From: Setoptus koraiensis | Lineage: Eukaryota; Arthropoda | Direction: 5' to 3' | Assembly (NCBI GenBank): GCA_048013815.1 | Contig: CM106585.1 | Location: forward strand, 19,034,001-19,098,000 | Length of the DNA: 64,000 bases | Shown: positions 1 through 11,400 of the stretch, piece by piece | How positions within the stretch are numbered: the stretch's first letter is position 1 | How the letters are laid out: each line of letters opens with the position of its first letter | Made by a program: the position numbers and the translations under genes | The notes under the pieces: model-generated | The model's input: only the letters and a program-made list of their open reading frames with translations | Databases searched by the model: none | Told to the model about the DNA's origin: nothing

Positions 1-730
1 TGTTGTGACGTTCATTGCCTAGGTCAATAGTGGCATCTGTGTATCATCATCACTAATACAACATTCGAATGTACGCAAACTTCTTTGGGGCCCAGAAACA
101 AATATTGACTGCCATCGTTGTATTCGTGTGGCAGATTACATGACGTGGCCGTGAAACTATTGGGGAAAGAAACTATTTCCAATTATCGAATAGTGTCTGT
201 GGTAACTCGCAGCACGATGCATCGGACAACCATTCGGAGGTTGGCCTCAATTTTATTAGATCGGCCCTTTACACTCAGATACACTACCGGTAGTTGGTTC
301 CATCAGCCCCTTGCCAGATCGGTGGCTGCGAATCGCGTATCATATCTCATTCGAGCTCGCTGCTGCTGCTGCGAAGTATCGTTCGCTGTAGCCGGTCTAA
401 CCAGACACATTAGACAGCCAGCCATACAGGTGAGACATTAATTATTGCTACTATATTGATGTAAAAATATTGTTCCATCAATGCGATTCCGACAATATTT
501 TGCGTGTGCATTAAGGCACTCATTTCACTCAATTACGAACTGATTCACGACAACTCTCGGCAGCGCGCGCACACAATCTCTGGCAGGTTAACTAATCTAA
601 ACCAGTTTTTTCTTCTCAATTTAATACAAGCCCACTGTTTGCCTTCTTGTAAACATTCTGCCACCGACGCTATAACATACAGACCACGTTTGAGCTGGCA
701 GTTTTGTCGTCATTAGCGAGATCGAAGCGA

Positions 731-787
731 CTGTTGCTGTTATCGTTGTTGTTGTTGTTGGTGCTGTTGTTGTTGTTGTTGTTGTTG
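731..787. repeat. (GTT)n microsatellite
   Basis: Interrupted GTT/GCT trinucleotide tract of about 57 bases. Confidence 0.9.
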
Positions 788-1398
788 CCACTGTGGCGGA
801 ATATTTTCACTGATTAGTGAAATTCCAGTGAAATCAATATGCTCTGGCGTGAATATATCAAGCGGTGATGGCTCGAGAATGAAAACAAGTTTAAATTGTT
901 TCCATAGTCATGCGCACAGATTTATCATTTTCTACAACCTGCTACAACAATAACTAACCCCACCGACGATATTGAACTGGCGGCGACACCACGATCCCAA
1001 TCGTATACCCGTCTGAGCCACTTTGAGCTGGCGTAAATTGTGACTTGTCGATTGGCATGTTTAATTCGGTCGTCTTAACAACTTACCCGTGGCCCATGCT
1101 ACGACGATGTACACTAATTAAAGCTCTCCCAAATGAACCCTATTGAACATTGATCATGTGCAAAACGTTGCCGATTAGTCGGCGTCACTCCGTCTACTTC
1201 TGTCGACTGGCTTCTTCTTGGGGCTGTTGCGAAATTCTCGCACATCTTGTTGTTGGCAAGCCAGGCGCCGAGCTTGCCGAGTTTTTATTTCTCGGGCCGG
1301 CCAACTAACTTGTTGCTGGTGCTTGCAACTTGCAGTTGTTACTCTTTTTTTACTAGTTGACACTTACAGCCAGCAGCAAGCAACGTGCCGCCAACAAA

Positions 1399-1464
1399 AC
1401 ATTTCTGAAACATTTCCGCAACATTTCTGCAACATTTCTGAGACATTTCTGAGACATTTCTGAG
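1399..1464. repeat. 11-bp minisatellite, six copies
   Basis: Six head-to-tail copies of ACATTTCTGAG with one or two substitutions each. The array ends about 110 bases before the CRAL-TRIO start codon, so it lies in the promoter or 5' UTR. Confidence 0.95.
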
Positions 1465-1571
1465 ACGCATCCGGACAGCGAAACATTGTTCGGAGAAAGA
1501 ATTTCGCCACGAAACTCCACTTGTGAGCTTGCTCATCGTCAGTGAAACTATTGATATCATCGGCGGCTAAC

Positions 1572-2577
1572 ATGGACAAAGATCACAGCAACGAGGAAGA
1601 ATATCGGCAACTCGTGAGAGAGTTGCGGGGCCTCTTCAAGGAGGAGTACAGCAACAACGAAGACATGTATCTCAGGCAAGACTACGATAAAATAATGGAC
1701 ACAGACAACGATTGGAATTGTGGCAGGTACCTCAATCATTTTTGCATGGACATGGACAGGGCTTTTGAGAAAATGAAAGAGACGCTGCGATGGCGCAAAG
1801 AAATTAAAATAAACGAGTTTAGCAGCAGTTGCTTTCCAAAAGAATTATGGTTATACAGTTCATTTTTCGCTTGCGGTCGCAGCAAGGACGATTGTGCGGT
1901 GATATATCTACTCAATTCTCAGTACAGAGTGATACCTGAACCACTGCGAACCATGTCCACAAATTTCTTTCTTTATTACGTGGAACAATTAGAGCGGGCC
2001 TATCCGTCCGGCGAGAAAATACACATTGTGTTCGACGAGAGCAACTCATCCCTTGCCCAGCTGGATCTGTCCACGGCCAAATGGCTGGTAAGTGCACATT
2101 AATTAATTAAATCGCAAATCAACCCTAATTAACATATTCATCATTATAATTAGCCCACTCAAAAATGATTAATTAATTGTTTAATCAATTACTCAGGTGA
2201 CAATCAGAGACTACTGGCCGGACAGGATCAAGTCGATCCTTGTGGTTGGCCTGCCATTTTTATTTCAGCCTGTCCTTCGCTTGATTATATCATGGCTGCC
2301 AAAGGAGTGGAGAAATATTCTCATTGTGGGCTCCATGAAACAATTGGTTCTGGACAAAATCGAGCGCGCAGAGTTGCCCTGGTTCCTGGGGGGCTCAATC
2401 GGGCCCGAGTGTAGACTGGCCCCGGCTGAGAGCAAATGGGCCTCGGAGATGGGCTTTTTCAAGGACAGTAAAAACATGGATTCTTTGTATGAGACTATTT
2501 GTTTCCATGCCAGCGAAGAAGACAAGGAACTCTTCAAGCAGTTGCAATCGGAACACGACTCAAAATCCATCAATTAA
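1572..2577 (+). CDS. CRAL-TRIO (SEC14-like) lipid-binding protein, two exons
   Basis: Exons are 1572-2087 and 2197-2577, joined in phase 0 across a 109-base intron (donor CTG|GTAAGT, acceptor ACTCAG|GTG). The product is 298 residues. ATG 1572 was chosen because it has AAC before it and G after it; the frame is open 30 bases further up, but only from a GTG. The N-terminal part has a CRAL-TRIO-N type helix (CMDMDRAFEKMKETLRWRKE). The lipid-binding core follows, with a conserved-looking IHIVFDES strand, a YWPDRIKSILVVGLPFLFQP segment and a C-terminal LPWFLGGS that matches the LPxExGG ending of SEC14 domains. Such proteins bind and transfer small hydrophobic ligands between membranes; the ligand cannot be read from sequence. 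The segment from the IHIVFDES strand onward resembles the CRAL-TRIO half of MOSPD2-like proteins, but no MSP domain follows. It converges on the Ig gene downstream. Confidence 0.88.
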
Positions 2578-3422
2578 TTATTGAGTGTCTGGTGATGGAC
2601 AGAAATATACCCACAATACCGGGCCAGCTCATACAGCTTAATGCCCAACAAGTTCGCTAGTCAACGCTGTTTTTCAAGGTCAAGTTTTTCTCATACGAAT
2701 AGGCATCCAGTGATCACTAGAGATATTTCAAGATAACGGGGCGAGTTTTTCTAGCGTTCTATTGGTAGTTCAACTTGATTTATTACATTAAAAATAGATC
2801 TATAAACTATAGTCTCTAATACACGAAGTTCGCTCGTTTCTGTTGTCCGATTTGAATCTCCGAGCCTCCGAACTTTCGAATCTCCGAACTTTTGAATTTG
2901 CGAACTCTCGAATCTCCGAACCGACCCTTCCGAGCTGAATATATCATGATGCTATTAACTTGCTATCGCAACAGGTGTAGCAACATTTGAATACATTACA
3001 CGCGTCTAACTGTACCATACAATACAAGTGGCTTCGTTGTAGAAATGTTGCTGATGGTTGCGTGCCATCGTGATATATGGGCCAGCTGAAAGCAGCACCG
3101 GCAACAATATAACAGAATTACAGTTAACATGATATTTACATAAATACAATACATTATGAGACTCATGAGCTCATGAGTGATGCTTTATGGTTTATGTACA
3201 GTATGATTGACAAGAAATTTCTCGTATGATTAATGTAGTTGGTTGATAGTAGTCGGATATTCACATACAAAAACAAGAATATTCACTCGTTGAACAATTT
3301 TGACAAATTGTCTCGCAATTACAACAAGCCAGACAACGGCAGCCTGTCGATGGCTGACTAAGATGGACAGGGTAATGGTGGGCTTCGTGCGTGTCAGGCG
3401 TGTGTCCGGTGTCGACGAATGG
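2578..3422. other. Intergenic spacer between convergent genes
   Basis: AT-rich spacer between the stop of the CRAL-TRIO gene and the stop of the minus-strand Ig gene, expected to hold both 3' UTRs. No open frame of interest. It contains one degenerate CGAATCTC-type minisatellite. Confidence 0.7.
2846..2934. repeat. Degenerate CGAATCTC-type minisatellite
   Basis: Imperfect repeats of about 10-12 bases built on TTCGAATCTCCGAAC. It is one of about ten such arrays scattered over the window. Confidence 0.75.
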
Positions 3423-6020
3423 CTAATTGGGCGACAGGGGATAATTGAGATAATCGGGCATAATTGGCAGCACGATCAGCGCTGACATGACGACAGACAT
3501 CAAGACCAATGTTGTGGCGCCCGCTTGTCCAGTTAGGTAATGAGACGACGCCGACGATGCCGGCGAAGAGGCCGACGGCGAGCTAGTGGGCACGGAGCTG
3601 CCCTCGTTGGCAGACTGGCGGTAATTCCATGATCTAGTGTGAGTTCTGGCCGTTTGTGACGCTTTTGAGCCTCTCGCTTGATTAGTGGTACTGAAAATTT
3701 CTGGTTCGGAGCCTGTCTGTGAGATGTCGCCACCGGTTATTTCTATTGGAGAAGTACCACGATGATTGGTGTAATCGTCGCCACTTGATATTTGTTGTTG
3801 TTGTTGATTTTTAATTGCGTCCGACTGGCTAATCTCATGCAATCGCACTATGTCAGATTGTATGCCCAATTGATTTTTTGCCATGCACCTATACAGGCCA
3901 TAATCGCTTTTTTGAATGTTGCGTATGGTCAATTTCATTTGTGACTTATTGTTTGGAAGCGTTTGCTTCATCATAATATTGTATTTATCACCATTAATCA
4001 ATTCTTCGTTTGTGTGCGCGCCAAACGAACCCAAATCCGCCGCCTGATGCTGATGATGCTGACTAGCTAAATTGAAATTGTTGTCACTGTTGCCTGTTGT
4101 TGTACCTGTGACCAACGGGCCGTCTAAAAATCTCGGATTGCTGGCGCCCTCGCCGCTGCCCGCCACATAGGTCCAATAATTTGTTGATTGCGGGTTCGAT
4201 TCTATGTTACAGGTGAGCGTGGCGTCGTGACCCAAGGCGGCGCCCACATCCGTTTGTGGCAATCCTATGACGGGCACAAATTGTACATCTAGCACTATTC
4301 GTCTGCTAGTGGACGGTGGCACTCCATTGGAAGCTATGCAAAGGTACGCGCCGGCGTGCAATCGCGTCACTCTGGCCAAATTGAGCGACGGGCCCTCGAT
4401 TTTGGCGGCTGCTCGGCGATTGCGGGCGTTGGAATTGACGTGAGCGATCACGATTCGCGAGTCATTCAGATCGTTCGAACCAGCGCCCAATTGCGAATCG
4501 CGGCGAACAACAGTCAGTTTGTCGGAAAATACACAAAATTGTGACATTTTGACCGGTTAGTGGCGTGTGCTTTACACGAAATTAGCATCGAGTGTTCGGC
4601 AATTTACGACATGCAGCGGCGATAAACTCACCTTCGGTGGCACCCTTGAAATTAGAGTCGTGCATTCCATTCAAGATGATCATTTCGTTGTCTTCCCTTC
4701 TCCAGGATATGCTCTGAGTATGCGTGCATTATGCACAAAATTGATCGGAATAGAACGGAGGATTTGTGAGAATTTGATGAACAATCGACGACCAACGTGC
4801 AGATACAGACGTGGACATACGCAGCAAATACAAGTTAGTACAAATGTAAGATTCGGGGCTCAATACGACGGACACATCGGCCCAATATTGAGGCCCGCGA
4901 ATCTACGCTCCATCGCACGCTACTTACGGGCGTCGGATATCCGTTGGCCTTGCAAGACAGCGTCACATTGGAACCCTCCGATTCGACAACGTCCGAATTG
5001 GACTGAGTCTCGTCGAAACTGGGCGCTGTCAGCACGTCCAGGTAACCAATCGAGTATTTCATAGGATTTGTGTTAATCTGACACATGTAGCCTGTGAGGT
5101 GTTTGGAATTTGCAATAGGAAATTTTCGTGTTAGATAACGCGCATATTGTTGGCAATATATGAGAGATTGTGATAACTGATGACAATTATTGCTACTCAC
5201 CTCCCTGAATTTGCGGCGACATAAACCAGTCATTTGTTGTTGCATTGTGTTTGCAATGCGCGATACGTGAAAGATGATTGAATAGAATGAGAGTGAGTTT
5301 TCGAGAGCACGACAGTGACAAACATGACAATTTTCCGCCACTGAAAGTCTTTCGATAATAGAGCCCGTTAACTCAATTACAGCTCGAGTCAGCTCAGCCG
5401 ATACCGATTGTCAGTCAACTGTCACGCACACTGGCCGCCATTAAACGGCCAATTGGCCCAAACAAACCAATCAACAATTGTTTGCTTACCCTATCAGATG
5501 GTTGGACATTCTTTATGTTCAGTATAAAGTTTTTATCATCATTGTTTACAAGGCTGATACGATAATTTCTGGTGATTACGTTGTTGTGTATTGTCAATAT
5601 TCCTTTATCTTCCACCCTCAGCCATGCAGTCTGCCGATGATCAGATAGTCCGATGGTCAGATGGTCAGATAGTTAATTAGATAGTCGGATAGTTAATTAG
5701 AAAGTCGGATAGTTAATTAGAGTGTCGGATAGTTAGATAGTCAGCCGGCATGGGTTCACGATTGCGAAAATCGCGTCACATCATCAACAATTAGCATGTT
5801 GTGCAACGAGTTGCGACGATCATCCGTTTACATGCGGATGGTCGCTCGTGATTACAACTGCACAATTGTCGTCGTTTACTCACTTTGTTTGTGCCAAGGT
5901 TGTTGATTTTGCAAGATAACTGAACATCACGACCAGCGGCAATTGTGTAATTTCCTATGGGCTCCGCGAAATCCGGTTGATTGTCCGGTTCCAATTTCAA
6001 ATCTAAACTTTTGATGGATC
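3423..6020 (-). CDS. DIP/lachesin-like cell-surface protein with three Ig domains (5' exon missing)
   Basis: Five exons read on the minus strand: 6020-5884, 5630-5490, 5091-4928, 4713-4632 and 4411-3423 (the last may start at 4408). Together they give about 500 residues without the signal exon. Ig1 begins with PDFAEPIGNYTIAAGRDV and has the LSCKIN, AWLRVEDKG, HNNVITRN and YMCQINTNPM blocks that mark Dpr-interacting proteins and lachesins. Ig2 has EGSNVTLSCKANGYPTP, WRREDN and GAYLCIASNGVPPS. Ig3 has LGHDATLTCNIESN, NYW and SDYGLYRCMAKNQLG. A Ser/Thr-rich stalk and a hydrophobic C-terminal stretch (LVLMSVVMSALIVLPIM) imply a membrane or GPI anchor. Arthropod relatives act in neurite adhesion and synaptic partner choice. 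Ig3 carries an unusual insert of about 60 residues between NYW and DKY. The exon 2/exon 3 junction is one base out of phase with canonical sites. The exon upstream of 6020 was not identified. Confidence 0.85.
5640..5742. repeat. GATAGTTAATTA minisatellite in the first visible intron of the Ig gene
   Basis: Tandem copies alternating TCAGATAGT with GATAGTTAATTAGA units. They lie in the intron between 5883 and 5631, close to the acceptor of the second exon. Confidence 0.85.
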
Positions 6021-7289
6021 CTGAGCATTGAGCGATTCGATTTGAGTGAGAGCACAGAGCGAGAATAAATGAATTATGATCTGGGCGTCACACAATAATA
6101 CATGGATACATATTGTCGTCCCGAGTGATTGCATATATTGTTTTCGGGCCAGGTCAAGAGAAGTTTTGGCTAGACAACAAAAAGACGTCAGCCGAAAAGC
6201 GGGGCATTTTCGAGAAAGTGCGAGAAGTTCCGCGCGAAAGTTCCGCGCGGATATCGTGTTGCTTGATATCGCGTTGCTCGCATATATCCAGCAGCGCGAT
6301 ACCTGGCTCGCCTCAATGCACACGAATGTGGCAGATAATTTAGATCTTTTTCTCTGTCTCTCGTCAGCGTCAGCCACCGATTCTAATGATCGAGTTCGGT
6401 GTGTCGTGTGTGCGCATTGTGTCGACGAAATGCGTATCGCAAAATGTTTGCGAGATGCATTTCAATTGCAACAATTTGCAGCGTTAGCATCATTTGTTGT
6501 TGAGAGCAATTGATATGGCCGAAGCGACTTTTTGCAGACAAACGCTTGCAGCGGCAACCTTGGACACGGCTCGAGAAAATCACTGACCACTTGAGTGTAG
6601 ACAAGTTTGCAATTTGAGTAATCACTTTGGAACACTTTCGTTCATTTTTGCTGTGGCTGCTGCTGCTGTTGCTGCAAGTGGCGCCTAAATAAAAACAAAT
6701 GTAAGTAAATACAAATGGCAAAAGGCAAAAGGCGATTCGCAATTTACAAATGGCATAAGAGAAGGAGAAAGTGGCTTGCATCATTATCATAATCAGCTTG
6801 ATGAATGATAACGATCATTAAGAGCAGTCATCAGGCAATAGAACAAGGAAAACAACGAGACGTTTGATGAGATGTGTTTGTTTCTCTCTGTGTGTTGCAG
6901 CAAATGCAAATTTGTGTTTGAACACCGGCAGACACAAATTTGTGTTCAGTTCACGGACACCGCTGGACGCTGGTCATGCGGCCGTGTGATGCGGCTGTAG
7001 AGGTGAGGTCAAATTAACTTTTCCCGATGGCACGATGAGCGAGAGTGTGAGCGTATGCGAAAGGAAAAGGAAAGGAAAAGTTGCGCTCACTCATGAGTTG
7101 ACCACTAGGTTTTACCCGGTGGACCTTGAACTTTCATTAGTGAGTGAGAGCTTGTTTTGGAGGCTTCGTCTCGTTTGTTGGTCGTCGGATTTGGCGTGGA
7201 TTGGCGGCGCGAGGGTCGCGCCAATGGCTGATTTTGCTGAAAAGTTTTTTCGTTTCATTTCGTTTCATTCTCCAGCCGGTCAGTTGGTT

Positions 7290-7327
7290 GGCCAGTGTGG
7301 CCAGTGTGGCCAGTGTGGCCAGTGTGG
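7290..7327. repeat. 9-bp minisatellite (GGCCAGTGT)4
   Basis: Four perfect tandem copies. Confidence 0.95.
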
Positions 7328-7630
7328 CGCGGCTGCAGCCCAATTCGGCCAAGCTGAACTCGCACAGCCGAACAGGTCACATCATCATTTGGGTGGACAA
7401 ACGAATCAGCAGCAACAAGCGCTAATGGCATGCTAATAACGTATGTAGATCATGGTCGAATCGACAGCACGCTGCCCACTAACAAACAAGCAAGCAGCTC
7501 ACTTGTGCGTACCGCGGCCATCAATACTGACCGGCCGCCACCGGGCCGAGTTTTGTTGTTGAGTCAATCTATTAATAATACAACAGCAACAATTAATTGT
7601 ACAAATGTATAAATTCAGCAGCACACTGTG

Positions 7631-7732
7631 CGAGACAGGTGAGCGCCGCAGCGAGCAGGTGAGCATACTGTACAGGTAAGCAGACTGTACAGGTAAGCAG
7701 ACTGTACAGGTGAGCAGACTGTACAGGTAAGC
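7631..7732. repeat. 17-bp minisatellite carrying repeated splice-donor consensus
   Basis: Six CAG|GTRAGC donor-like motifs occur in a row, with GT at 7639, 7659, 7676, 7693, 7710 and 7727. The last four are spaced exactly 17 bases within ACTGTACAGGTRAGCAG units. Confidence 0.9.
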
Positions 7733-8340
7733 ACGCGCGTCGCGAGATTTGATCGCCGTCGATTGAGTTGTCCGGCAACTTGCGCAAATCTCTCACAAAT
7801 CTGTTTGTTTGTCATGCTGCACTTGTACACTTGCGCCGGTAACTGCTTCGGACGGCGACACAATCTGATCGAGATCAGATATCGGCCGGCTATCAGGCGA
7901 GCCCATCTGATGGTTGCGCCAAACGATGAGTTAACCTTAACTAGAGTTTGAGTATTAATGAGTGGCCGCGATAACCGCGAGCCTCTCATCAGTGCCTCAA
8001 GTGACACACTGATACCGTCGTGTATACACAGCCCAGGTAAATCATGGCGCTCATTGGCGGCGATCATTATCGCGGCGGCGCGACCGTCGCTCGAGTCAGT
8101 TGTTTGACTGTAATTAGTTTAAGTGTTTCGCAGCAGCAACAATTTTCGCCCGCTGCCCTCTGTCCGACTGACCACTGGCCGGCAAAAATTGAGCAGTCAG
8201 TCGGACGCTGTCAGACTGCTCAATTTTCCAATCGACAAGTCGCGTCGTCGGACAAGTCTTGCCACGACGAGGCTCGTCGTCGGACGAGACGAGTTTTTCT
8301 AATTCGCGCGTGATTGCGAAAACAAAATCGCTCCATTTCG

Positions 8341-8420
8341 GCCCGAATTCGCCCACAATCGCCGAAATTCGCCCACAATCTCCGAAATTCGCCGACAATC
8401 TCCGAAATTCGCAGTCCGAA
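8341..8420. repeat. CCGAAATTCGCC minisatellite
   Basis: About five copies, near 16 bases each, of CGCCCACAATCTCCGAAATT with small changes. Belongs to the CGAAATTC-type arrays seen elsewhere in the window. Confidence 0.85.
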
Positions 8421-9100
8421 TGTGTCCTGCAATTCTGCCGCATGCAATGTGCGCCACCGAAATGCGGCCGACGCTGCATGTCGCAAGGCGCGACACGATG
8501 CAAAACAATATCTGTGCAACATTGTCCTTATTTATACTTTTTCTATTTTGGGGCGCAAATATTTTCCATCGTCGCTCGGTTTTGTTTTTCTTTTCGTGGC
8601 TTCGTTGTGGCAGGCACCGAACGGCGCCCGAAACAGATTGCAGCCAGCGATAGCGACACACAAAAACAGACAGATATCGTTTTTGCAACTGCAACGTTTT
8701 TGCAAATGCGAATCAACCTTCGATCGATCTAATAATAATTGTGTATCGTTGCCATATTGGAAAATATGTGTGTGTGCCGAAAAACAAACAATCAATTAGG
8801 TAATCGCGCCATCGAGGAAGGAAAAAACTCGCCCTCTCCTGTAACTCTTTTTACCGACAGCACTATTGCGAAATGTCGCTTAACAGCACTTTACAGCTGA
8901 CATGCATACACGTTTATAATGAAACTATCACAAATTTGTCGCCAATGTCCGCTGCTAGCGATAAAAAATTTCTCTACAAAACCTGTCCTGTCATATCTCA
9001 TGTAATTGTTACGCCAATGTTGTTGCAGTATTCATGGCCGCGCACCGCAACAGCTTTGCACGGCCGAGATAATTGTGAGTTGGCCTGTCCGTTTCTATAG

Positions 9101-9185
9101 TTCGTGTGTATATTTCGAGTGCATGTTTCGTGTGTATATTTCGAGTGCATGTTTCGTGTGTATTTCGGTACATTTCGTGTATTTC
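9101..9185. repeat. 27-bp tandem repeat, about three copies
   Basis: Repeats built on TTTCGTGTGTATATTTCGAG; the last copy is truncated. Confidence 0.85.
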
Positions 9186-9917
9186 GGGCGAGCTAATTCT
9201 GTTCGAATGCGAAATTATTAGCCGCCAGTTTAAGCACATTGTGTGATAATTAGTGAGTGGTGCAAAAATCAATGACACGACAGCGTAGTGTCGATTGTTT
9301 TTTTCGTGTCTGCCTGCACATGTCACACTGGTTGTGCGATACTGGGCCAAATGTCAAAATTTCGAAGATGACGCGGATCTAAGCGGACAGAAAAAACCCA
9401 TTGCCACCGACAATGCGAACAACGCGCCAGCGACAATTATTCCAGTTGATAGTTATTTATGGCCACTTGATTGTCATCGGCAAGTGTGGGCACAAGCGGT
9501 CGTTACACAATCTCCGCATAGCCGGTGCCTTACCTGTGCCAGCCCGAAAGGCACCGGCTTTGCAGTGATTGTGTGGCGAGCTTTTGGTCACACGGCAACG
9601 ATGTTCTCAGTGTGTGTGTGTGTTCGAAAATCGAAGTAGACGTAGCAGCGTTTCGAGATAATGGAGGAAAAGAGCAAAAAAGTATCGGGCAACTTAATTT
9701 ATCAGCTCGCCGCAATCAGCGTCGACCAACGAAATGGACAGCGAGCGAGCGAGCGAAAGTGGCGCCGATTAAAACCTAGTTACTATTTATGTGGTTGCTG
9801 CTATTAGGCGCCGGCCAGCTAGTTGTGCCGGCTCGATGTTGGCCTTAGCAGCTTGCAGCAGGTCAGCTTACCAGGTAAACTGGCCAGCTAACCAACTCCA
9901 CATCCTCCCCCGCTTTC

Positions 9918-9936
9918 TGTGTGTGTGTGTGTGTGT
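9918..9936. repeat. (GT)n microsatellite
   Basis: Perfect dinucleotide run of about 18 bases. Confidence 0.95.
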
Positions 9937-10239
9937 TGGCGCTCAATGTAGCCTAGCTGTGATGAATTTGCATAAATGCATTCCCCTGGCTGTATGACTG
10001 TTTGTTTGTGCTTGCAAGTGCTAGTATTTATATTATATGCATATTATGTATCATTATGTGGCACCACTCCCTCCCACCTGTTCTGCTGCGGCGCTGCAGC
10101 GAGCTTGCTTGTGCCTATGTTTGTCTTGTGGTGTTCAAGTTCAACCACTCTCTCTCTCCCCTCATTATGAGCAACAAAAGTTGCCAAATGCCACTGTCCA
10201 GGCCACTGCCAGCTGAGAGCTGGTCAGTTTATTTCGAGA

Positions 10240-10247
10240 TATAAAAG
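10240..10247 (+). promoter_or_regulatory. TATA box of the Lys/Val-rich repeat protein gene
   Basis: TATAAAAG lies 242 bases before the ATG. It is followed by a CA-rich leader (CAACAGCAACAG type) that looks like an untranslated first exon. Confidence 0.75.
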
Positions 10248-10481
10248 CTTGACGATCTTCTCAAATCTGCACCACTTCATTACTATCGACACAACCAACA
10301 GCAACAGCAACAGCAACAACAACAACAGCAACTGCAACTGCAACCAACAGCCACCCAACAACACACACAGTCGCGCACAGTCTCGCCAGCTCAACTCAAC
10401 CACAACTAACTAGCCAACTAATTAGCCAATTAGCTAACCAATTAACTGACCAATAGGCAAACAACACAGGCAACAGCAACC

Positions 10482-11378
10482 ATGAGGCCAACGGTAAATA
10501 TAAACGACGTTATGCGCAAGATGAGGCCAATTTGTCGGTGACAGCGCCGAGTGGCCAAGTGCACGCATGCAAGCCGCCGAACACTGCGACCAGCTGATTC
10601 GATGCCATCATTCATAATAACCCGATTTTCCCAATTTTCGATTTTCCCAATTTCCGATTTTGCGAATTTCCGATTTTCCGATTTTCCGATTTTCCGATTT
10701 TCCGAATTTCCGAATTTCCGAATTTCCGAATTTCCAATTTTCTCCCCCTCTCTTTGGGCAACATCAATTGTTGTTGTGTCACCGCCATGTGTCGCTCAAT
10801 GGTCTCAATCATCAGCTACAATCGCTCGTGCTTATATCCGGCGTGGCTGCATCACTAATCATTGTGATGGTCGTCAGCATGAATTCAGTCAGCGCCGGGG
10901 AACATTACCCCAAGAAGGTGCACATTGTTCATGTGCCAAAGCCGGTGTACATCAAGAAGCCAGTTCCATACAAAGTAATCAAGAAGGTGCCCGTCATCAA
11001 GACTGTTCCGGTCTATGTGCCCAAGCCTGTTTTCATAAAGAAAATCAAGAAGGTGCCCGTAATCAAGAAGGTGCACGTTGTGCACAAGGTGAAGGTTCCC
11101 GTAATAAAGAAAGTCAAGGTGCCCGTGCCCGTCATCAAGAAGAAGATCAAGGTGAGTACAATGTCCCACTGACATATTGCCCAATTGGCAGTTATTGCAA
11201 ATCTGCGCGCGATTGTTGATATTAATAATCGATTATCATTAATCATTTCGCTCTATGTCGTTTATCATCGCGTTTGCCCTGGCGCGATAAATGCCAACAA
11301 ATCGCACAACAATTCGCAAAACGACAGGTTGTCAAGGTGCCCGTTTTCATAAAGAAGGAAAAGAAGCATTATTACTAA
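10482..11378 (+). CDS. Secreted Lys/Val/Pro/Ile-rich repeat protein, three exons
   Basis: Exons are 10482-10493 (only Met-Arg-Pro-Thr), 10816-11151 and 11328-11378, all joined in phase 0 (donors ACG|GTAAAT and AAG|GTGAGT; acceptors ATCAG|CTA and GACAG|GTT). The product is 132 residues. Residues 5-36 form a signal peptide ending near SVSAG. The rest is low complexity, made of PVIKKV, HVPKPV, VYIKKP and VPVFIKK units, and ends in KKEKKHYY. It has no cysteine and is strongly basic. This composition fits a secreted structural protein of cuticle, egg coat or silk type; no exact function can be read. The tiny first exon splits the signal peptide, which is common in arthropod cuticle genes. An AATAAA lies at 11395-11400, 17 bases after the stop. 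The first intron carries a TTTCCGAA minisatellite. Confidence 0.82.
10622..10741. repeat. TTTCCGAT/TTTCCGAA minisatellite in intron 1
   Basis: About a dozen copies of an 8-9 base unit, TTTTCCGAT shifting to TTTCCGAAT, between exons 1 and 2 of the Lys/Val-rich gene. Its pyrimidine richness runs towards the acceptor at 10815. Confidence 0.9.
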
Positions 11379-11394
11379 ACACATTCCACGACAA

Positions 11395-11400
11395 AATAAA
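11395..11400 (+). terminator. Polyadenylation signal AATAAA
   Basis: AATAAA 17 bases after the stop of the Lys/Val-rich gene. Confidence 0.8.

Larger units (their letters stand above)
1..1571. other. Gene-free 5' segment upstream of the CRAL-TRIO gene
   Basis: No convincing exon is seen. An open frame at 118-441 ends near a donor-like CAG|GTGAGA at about 433, but it has no recognisable domain or start context. The segment holds a (GTT)n microsatellite and an 11-bp minisatellite, listed separately. The last 100 bases are presumably promoter and 5' UTR of the CRAL-TRIO gene; no clear TATA box is visible. Confidence 0.5.
6021..10239. other. Region without a defensible gene, upstream of the Ig gene
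   Basis: This stretch probably includes the 5' exon, intron and promoter of the minus-strand Ig gene. A minus-strand frame at 6790-6383 starts with a hydrophobic run that could be a signal peptide, but nothing confirms it. Several tandem repeats (7290, 7631, 8341, 9101, 9918) are listed separately. An 11-bp inverted repeat (GCCGGTGCCTT and its complement) lies at about 9520-9558. Confidence 0.45.

Noticed and set aside
7631-7732. CRISPR-like direct repeats
   Set aside because: Units are short and contiguous without unique spacers, and the genome is eukaryotic.
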